Below are positions 45,063 to 50,255 of a DNA stretch of 50,255 nt, in pieces (position 1 is the stretch's first letter; each line of letters begins with the position of its first letter). The DNA lies in assembly GCA_035268685.1 (NCBI GenBank), contig DATFKK010000158.1, forward strand, positions 1-50,255. Direction: 5' to 3'. A program made the position numbers and the translations under genes. Source of the stretch: Candidatus Krumholzibacteriia bacterium. GTDB lineage: Bacteria > Krumholzibacteriota > Krumholzibacteriia > JAJRXK01. The notes beneath the pieces were generated by a model, which worked only from the letters and a program-made list of their open reading frames with translations, did not search any database and had not been told where the DNA came from.

Positions 45063-48000
45063 GCGACGCCTTCGACGCCCTGCTCTCCCGACCGATCGAC
45101 CGGGACTTCACGCCCGACGAGGCCGCGCGCGCTCTCGCCGAACTGGAACGCGCTACACGGACCGACCCGACGCGGACCGAACTGGACACCGCACTGGACC
45201 GCACCGCGCATCCCCGATTCCTCGAGGCGCTCGATGCGTCCCAGCGCGCCCAGTGGAGCCAGTGGGCGCTCACGACGATCCGGGGCCGGAACCATCGCCT
45301 GGACGACCTGCTGCGCTGGCGTGCGGTCGAGCGTCCGGACCATCCCCTCTTCGCGGACCGCGGCGACCTCGACACCACGGGCTGGAGCTACGCGGCCGTG
45401 CGCCGGCGGGTCCGCTCGCTGGCCGCAGCGCTGTGGGGCGTCGACACGCCCGCCGGCCGTGCACCGCGGATCGTCCTCTGGACGGCGAACGGCATCGAGG
45501 GAGCCTGCGCGGACCTCGCCTGTCTCACCGGCGATCTCTTCGCGATCCCGCTGGGTGTTCACCTGTCCAACGAAGAACTGGGCTGGATCTGCGACCGGCT
45601 GGACGTCGACGCGGTCCTCACCGACACCGACGAACGCGTGCGACGGGCCCAGCAGGTCGGAACCGATGCACGACGCGTCTTCGAGGTCTTCGCCCTGGAA
45701 CCGGGAACGGCTGTCGAGCGCGGCGACGTTCCGCTGCTCACCGAGCGCGCCGCCGACCTCGGAACCGACGACGTCGACGCGGTGCTCTCGCGGCGGCGCC
45801 GCTTCGGGATCGACGAACCCTGCACCGCCATGTTCACGTCGGGCAGTACCGGCCGCCCGAAGGGCGTGCTGTTCACGCCCTTCCACCTGATCTCGAAGCG
45901 CTACTGCCGGGGCGCGGCCCTGCCCTCGGTCGGCCGCGACGAGACCCTGCTCTGCTACCTCCCGCTGTTCCACACCTTCGGGCGCTACCTCGAGATGCTC
46001 GGGACGATCTACTGGAGGGGAACCTACGTCTTCGCGGGCAACCCGTCGTTCGAGACCCTGCTCGCGGCGTTGCCGGAGGTCAGGCCCACCGGACTGGTGT
46101 CGATCCCGCAGCGGTGGCAGCAGATCCGCGACGCCTTCGAACAGCGCGCGGAGACGGGCACGGTGCAGTCCCTGGGCGAGGTCACGGGCGACCGGTTGCG
46201 CTGGGGCCTGAGCGCGGCCGGCCACCTGGACCCGCGGACCTTCCGCTTCTTCCATCGGCACGGAGTGGACCTCTGCAGTGGATTCGGCATGACCGAGGCC
46301 ACCGGCGGCATCACCATGAGTCCCCCCGGCGACTACGTCGAGGAGACCGTGGGACGCCCCCTGCCCGGGATCGAAGTCCGGCTCGACGACCGGGGCGAGA
46401 TGCTGATCCGCGGCGCCTACGTGGCCCGCTACCTGGCCGAGGACGGACACGACCTCGAGGCCGAACCCCTCGAGCGCGACGACGAAGGTGACGAGTGGCT
46501 GCGCACCGGCGACGTGTTCCGCGAACTCGGCCGTGGTCATCTGCAGATCGTCGACCGCGTGAAGGACATCTACAAGAACAGCCGCGGACAGACCGTGGCT
46601 CCGCGTCGCGTCGAGGACCAGTTCACCGAGGTCGCGGGAATCCGCCGCGTGTTCCTCGTGGGCGACCACCGTCCGTGGAACACGCTGCTCGTCGTGCCCG
46701 ACCGCGAAGACCCCGTCCTGCGCGACGCTCCCGACGAGCACAGCCGTCACGAGTACTTCGGACACGTCATCGCCGCCGCGAACCGCCGGCTCGCCCCTTT
46801 CGAACGCGTGGTCACCTACGCCCTGCTCGATCGCGATTTCTCCACCGAACAGGGCGAACTGACGCCCAAGGGAAGCTATCGACGGAAGACGATCACCGAG
46901 AACTTCGCCGCGACCATCGAACACCTGTATCGCGAGCCGTATGTGGAGCGCCGTGTGGCGGGTCTGCGCCTGCGCCTTCCGCAGTGGCTGGTGCGCGATC
47001 TGGGCGGCCTCGAGGACGACATCGTGACGTCGGAGCAAGCGCTGGTCGACCGTCGTCGAGGCGTGGTGCTCACGGTGCGACCCCAGGCCGACGGTCGGGT
47101 CCGGATCGGTGACCTGGCCTACCGTCTGAACGGCGATCTCGTGGACCTCGGACGTCTGTCGCGCCAGCCGGACCTGTGGCTGGGCAATCCGAACCTGCTG
47201 GAGTTCGTCCCGGGCAAGGACGGATGGGACGTTCCGCTCGGTGGGTTCGAGGACGACGTGGCGCTTCCGGCCGACCACCGACCCGTCGAACACTTCCGAC
47301 CCCGACCCTCGACCGCCGAGGTCGACGAGGTGCTCGCCACCGCCAACGGCTTGGTGCAGACGGTATTGTTCGCGACCACGACGGCCGCCGTCGACGCGCT
47401 CGAGCGGCTCGCCGCCCTTCTGGGCCGCAGCGACCTGCGGCTCGATCACGCCCTGCGGCAGCGCCTGACGTCGCTCGCGACGCACGACGACGAGACACTG
47501 CGCTGCGAGGCCTATCGCGTGCTCCTGCTGGACGAACCCACGGCGCGCTACAACGAGGCCTTCGGTCCGTTCATCGCCTCGGGCCGACCGTTCCTGAACC
47601 ACGCCACCATCCGCCGCATCGCCGCCGAACGCTTCGGCTCGCGGCGTCTCGAAGCCCTGCGCCAGCGCCTGGCCACGTACCGCGAGAGCGGGGACTGGCC
47701 CGCCGGCGAGAAGGTCCGCAAGCAGTTCCTGGACGTCCTGCGCCTGCTCGCCGACTTCGCCCGACACGATGACGAATTCTACCATCCGGTGCGCTGCGAG
47801 CTCGCGAGTTGGGCGGTACACGATGCCGACCCCGCCCTGGCCAGCCGGGCGAGCGCGATGCTCGACGACCTGGTCCACGACTACGAGACCCGGCTGAACC
47901 AACGCTTCGCCGATCGGCAGCCGCTGACCGACCACGAGGTCGTCTTCGACGACGACATCGAAGCACCGGCACGCCGGCGGCAGTGGGAGCTGGTGTCCGC

Positions 48001-49612
48001 CCCGAGCTTCCTGGTGCAGTCGATCCAGCTCGCCTTCAACGAGCCGGACTTCGACCCCGGCGACATCGCGCCCGGCGGACTGTGGATCAGCAGTGCCGGC
48101 CCGCGCGCGGGAGCCGAAGGCTATTTCCGCTGGAGCGTACGCACCCGCAGCGGCCGCCACTACCAGCTGCTGATCGTGGCTCGTCGGGATCTGGCAGTGG
48201 CGCACGTCCTCGAGACGAACTACCGCATGCTGGCCATCGGCGGGCACCCCTTCGGCGAACGCGTCCTCGCGCGCTTCGGCTGCTCGCGGCCCGAACTCGG
48301 AGCCATGTCCCTGGAGTACGTCGACGATCCGACGGTCGAGGAACAGATCCGCCGCGCCGTGGGAGCCTCGCGATCCGGCGGCGAACTGCCGCAACGCCTC
48401 GACTGGCGCCGGATCTACGTGCGGGGCATGGGTGCGGTGATCGCCGCGTGGAACCGGAGCGGCCGCAGGCTGGTCCCGGGGGTCGCCCGGCCCAGCAACG
48501 TGGTGGTGCCGGTGAACGACTTCCGCGAAGGGGCCCGCGTGCTGTCCCTGGCCGGCTGGGCGGCGTCGGACCGTCCGGCCGACCTGTTGCGTTCACTGTG
48601 GACCGGCTTCCATCCGCGGGTCGTGGCCCAGTACCCCGAGTGCGACGCGTGGATCGAACCGCAGTGGCTGGTCGAGGCCCTGGTCGAAGTCCTCGGAGCC
48701 AGCGGGACGCGAACGCTGCTCGAGCAGGCCGACGACCCGGACCTGCCGGGCGACCTGCGCTCGATCCTCGACGAAGCGCTCGCGCGCGGAATCGTGGATC
48801 ACCATGTCCCACTGACCGTCGACCTCGCCGTGGCCCGCTTCGACCGTTGGACCGCCATCAACCCTGCCGCGACCACCGACGCCCAGGTCGATCAGATCGA
48901 GGCGCTGGTCCGCCTCTACCACCTCGATCGCCACGGGGAACGCACGCGGGCGCATCTCTTCCGCCGCACGTGCTTCGCGCACCTCACCGGCGTCGCCGCC
49001 CGGATCTTCGACGATCTGCTCGAGGCCCTCCGCGTACGCCCCGACACCTCGATCACCCGTCGCGTGGAGCTGTCCGAGCTCTTGTCGCTGCTCGACGACG
49101 ATCATCGTCGCGCGGTGAGCCGCATGGTCTTCCCGACCCGCCGCGACGCCGGCCCCGTCGACGTCCTGAAGTTCGGTGAGCCGGGGCACGAGCGGGTCAC
49201 CGTGCGGACGCGGATCGCCGACCGCGCCGGGTCGACCTACGACGTGCGCGAACCGATGGGCGCCGAGGAGGTCGGGCAGGTCTACCGGCTGTTCTACCGT
49301 GAACACTTCGCCCGCGCGGCGAGTGAGGCCGATCGATTCCTCGTGGTCCTCGATGACGACGAACGCGTCGTGGCCGCACTCATCTACCGCGAGGAGAGTC
49401 CGGAGGTCGCCCACGTGGACGGTCTGGTCGTGCGATCGTCCCTGCAGGGGCACGGACTGGCGAGCGGACTGCTCGAGGACTTCTGCGTGCGGGCGGCCGG
49501 ACACGGGCACGGGGTCGTCAAGACCTCGTTCGTGATGCGGGAATTCTGTGAGAAGCGCGGATTCCGGGCCGATCGGCGCTGGGGTGGTCTGGTACGCTTC
49601 GTGGACGCTTGA
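45059..49612 (+). CDS. Giant fusion: acyl-CoA synthetase-type (ANL) domain, unknown middle, GNAT acetyltransferase
   Basis: 1517 residues. Residues about 60-640 are an AMP-forming ANL adenylation domain with P-loop TSGSTGRPKG (from 260), FGMTEATGG (409), LRTGDVF (482), KDIYKNSRGQTVAP and a C-terminal lysine region TPKGSYRRK (Lys604), which fits long-chain acyl-CoA/acyl-ACP synthetases. About 650-1390 matches nothing I know: a helical part (LERLAALLGRSDLRLDHALR), then mixed alpha/beta with RPSNVVVPVNDFREGARVLS. About 1400-1517 is a GNAT domain with VDGLVVRSSLQGHGLASGLL (acetyl-CoA loop QGHGLA). No membrane segment. One protein could activate a fatty or organic acid and transfer it to an amine or lysine; this is inference. 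Confidence 0.92.
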   Translation: MSDAFDALLSRPIDRDFTPDEAARALAELERATRTDPTRTELDTALDRTAHPRFLEALDASQRAQWSQWALTTIRGRNHRLDDLLRWRAVERPDHPLFADRGDLDTTGWSYAAVRRRVRSLAAALWGVDTPAGRAPRIVLWTANGIEGACADLACLTGDLFAIPLGVHLSNEELGWICDRLDVDAVLTDTDERVRRAQQVGTDARRVFEVFALEPGTAVERGDVPLLTERAADLGTDDVDAVLSRRRRFGIDEPCTAMFTSGSTGRPKGVLFTPFHLISKRYCRGAALPSVGRDETLLCYLPLFHTFGRYLEMLGTIYWRGTYVFAGNPSFETLLAALPEVRPTGLVSIPQRWQQIRDAFEQRAETGTVQSLGEVTGDRLRWGLSAAGHLDPRTFRFFHRHGVDLCSGFGMTEATGGITMSPPGDYVEETVGRPLPGIEVRLDDRGEMLIRGAYVARYLAEDGHDLEAEPLERDDEGDEWLRTGDVFRELGRGHLQIVDRVKDIYKNSRGQTVAPRRVEDQFTEVAGIRRVFLVGDHRPWNTLLVVPDREDPVLRDAPDEHSRHEYFGHVIAAANRRLAPFERVVTYALLDRDFSTEQGELTPKGSYRRKTITENFAATIEHLYREPYVERRVAGLRLRLPQWLVRDLGGLEDDIVTSEQALVDRRRGVVLTVRPQADGRVRIGDLAYRLNGDLVDLGRLSRQPDLWLGNPNLLEFVPGKDGWDVPLGGFEDDVALPADHRPVEHFRPRPSTAEVDEVLATANGLVQTVLFATTTAAVDALERLAALLGRSDLRLDHALRQRLTSLATHDDETLRCEAYRVLLLDEPTARYNEAFGPFIASGRPFLNHATIRRIAAERFGSRRLEALRQRLATYRESGDWPAGEKVRKQFLDVLRLLADFARHDDEFYHPVRCELASWAVHDADPALASRASAMLDDLVHDYETRLNQRFADRQPLTDHEVVFDDDIEAPARRRQWELVSAPSFLVQSIQLAFNEPDFDPGDIAPGGLWISSAGPRAGAEGYFRWSVRTRSGRHYQLLIVARRDLAVAHVLETNYRMLAIGGHPFGERVLARFGCSRPELGAMSLEYVDDPTVEEQIRRAVGASRSGGELPQRLDWRRIYVRGMGAVIAAWNRSGRRLVPGVARPSNVVVPVNDFREGARVLSLAGWAASDRPADLLRSLWTGFHPRVVAQYPECDAWIEPQWLVEALVEVLGASGTRTLLEQADDPDLPGDLRSILDEALARGIVDHHVPLTVDLAVARFDRWTAINPAATTDAQVDQIEALVRLYHLDRHGERTRAHLFRRTCFAHLTGVAARIFDDLLEALRVRPDTSITRRVELSELLSLLDDDHRRAVSRMVFPTRRDAGPVDVLKFGEPGHERVTVRTRIADRAGSTYDVREPMGAEEVGQVYRLFYREHFARAASEADRFLVVLDDDERVVAALIYREESPEVAHVDGLVVRSSLQGHGLASGLLEDFCVRAAGHGHGVVKTSFVMREFCEKRGFRADRRWGGLVRFVDA

Positions 49613-49614
49613 AG

Positions 49615-49640
49615 CGGTCCCTGGCCCTCTCCCAGGACCG
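49615..49640 (+). terminator. Hairpin after the ANL-GNAT gene
   Basis: CGGTCC and GGACCG form a 6-bp stem, extended by TGG/CCA after a one-base mismatch, 3 bases after the stop. No T-tract. Confidence 0.4.
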
Positions 49641-49777
49641 TGGAGTGATCACGCTTCCGCGGTCCGACCACACAGAAGCGCAGTTGCCCCCTCGGCTGGC
49701 GGAGCGTTTGCTGGTGGTCATCGATGGAGAGTCCCATCCGCGCCCCCGGCCCGAAGACCCCCCGGAGAGCCCTTTCC

Positions 49778-50255
49778 ATGCGCACGAACGGTCTGCCCGC
49801 CCGTCCCGTCCGTTTCTCGCCGGCCCCGTCCGCCGGCGACGGAGGATCTGCACACGACTCGCAGATCATCGCATTGCACGACTGGAACCCGTCGGCCACG
49901 GCCTCGGCCCGCCTGCAAGCGGTCGAACCCGTGCCGGTCGACGCGCCCGACGACCTCGTCTACGAGATCGACGCCCGCGGTCGTCTGGTGGCCGTCTCCG
50001 ACCAGTGGGACGCCTTCGCCCTGGCGAACGGCGCCCCGGAGCTTCGCGCGAACCGCGTGATCGGCCGTCCCTTCTGGAGCTTCTTCGACGACTGCGACGG
50101 CCTGGTCGAAGAACACCGCGCCATGCTCGATCGCTGCCGCGCCCGCGATCAGCGGGGGACCTTCCTCCTACGCTGTGACGCGCCGAACGAGCGTCGCATG
50201 TTGCGCATGTGGGTCGAACCGGTCGGAGAGGGCCGGTTCCGGTTCACGAGCCGGA
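49778..50255 (+). CDS. PAS-like sensor protein, 3' end outside window
   Basis: 159 codons visible from ATG at 49778. A variable, polar N-terminus (MRTNGLPARPVRFSPAPSAG) is followed from about residue 62 by a PAS-like fold: LVYEIDARGRLVAVSDQWDA, FALANGAPELRANRVIGRPF, WSFFDDCDGLVEEHRAMLDR and FLLRCDAPNERRMLRMWVEP. This pattern occurs in small stand-alone PAS-like proteins and as the input part of regulators. Output domain, if any, lies beyond the window. The start has CCCGGAGAG about 8 bases upstream. Confidence 0.75.
   Translation, partial: MRTNGLPARPVRFSPAPSAGDGGSAHDSQIIALHDWNPSATASARLQAVEPVPVDAPDDLVYEIDARGRLVAVSDQWDAFALANGAPELRANRVIGRPFWSFFDDCDGLVEEHRAMLDRCRARDQRGTFLLRCDAPNERRMLRMWVEPVGEGRFRFTSR

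Noticed and set aside
44870-48394. A 1174-residue open frame on the minus strand
   Set aside because: Antisense of the ANL-GNAT gene; no recognisable motif and no ribosome binding site.

Overview
The window is about 50 kb of high-GC bacterial chromosome (third codon positions almost all G or C) with 38 protein genes that I can support, two of them cut by the window edges, and no tRNA or rRNA. Two secreted proteins end in a FlgD-like/secretion-type C-terminal domain with a PNPFNP motif. That domain, the GC content, the many GTG/TTG starts and the many lipoproteins and secreted proteins suggest a Gram-negative member of the FCB lineage, perhaps Krumholzibacteriota, Eisenbacteria or relatives. 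This placement is an inference; no taxonomic marker is present.

Layout. 1-13 kb: an alanine/glycine:cation symporter (cut), a secreted endonuclease/phosphatase-fold protein, a PH-domain membrane protein, an alpha/beta hydrolase, a polytopic glycosyltransferase-like protein, an SPFH protein paired with a zinc-ribbon membrane protein, a PhoD-like phosphatase, and a YeiH-type exporter behind a beta-propeller lipoprotein. 13-20 kb: exported proteins (tricorn-type protease, HExxH metallopeptidase, tail-fibre-like protein, PNPFNP protein). 20-25 kb: two EamA-type transporters, an NAD(P)-binding protein, a PA0069-type radical SAM protein and a DEDDh exonuclease. 25-30 kb: a DUF1028 protein, an HNH nuclease gene whose linker and flanks are built from a palindromic repeat, and a lipoprotein. 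30-35 kb: CDGSH protein, acyl-CoA dehydrogenase, an unknown, an HSDL2-like dehydrogenase and a chemoreceptor with a haem c motif. 35-40 kb: imuA-imuB-dnaE2, an SOS mutagenesis cassette with overlapping genes behind a LexA-like dyad. 40-50 kb: a cobalamin-binding protein with a CarH-like W-x9-EH motif, a HAMP membrane protein, GTP-type PEP carboxykinase, and then a SUKH-like lipoprotein overlapping a 1517-residue fusion of an acyl-CoA-synthetase-type domain, about 740 unassigned residues and a GNAT acetyltransferase. A PAS-like protein is cut at the right edge.

The items most worth following are the lipoprotein/ANL-GNAT pair (44.4-49.6 kb), the palindromic element in the HNH locus (26.4-28.1 kb), the possible light- or cobalamin-sensing protein (40.4-41.5 kb) and the haem-binding chemoreceptor (33.2-34.9 kb). 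Several transcription units end in strong GC-rich hairpins without a T-tract. Two genes (11976-13019 and 21350-22261) seem to need non-standard start codons.
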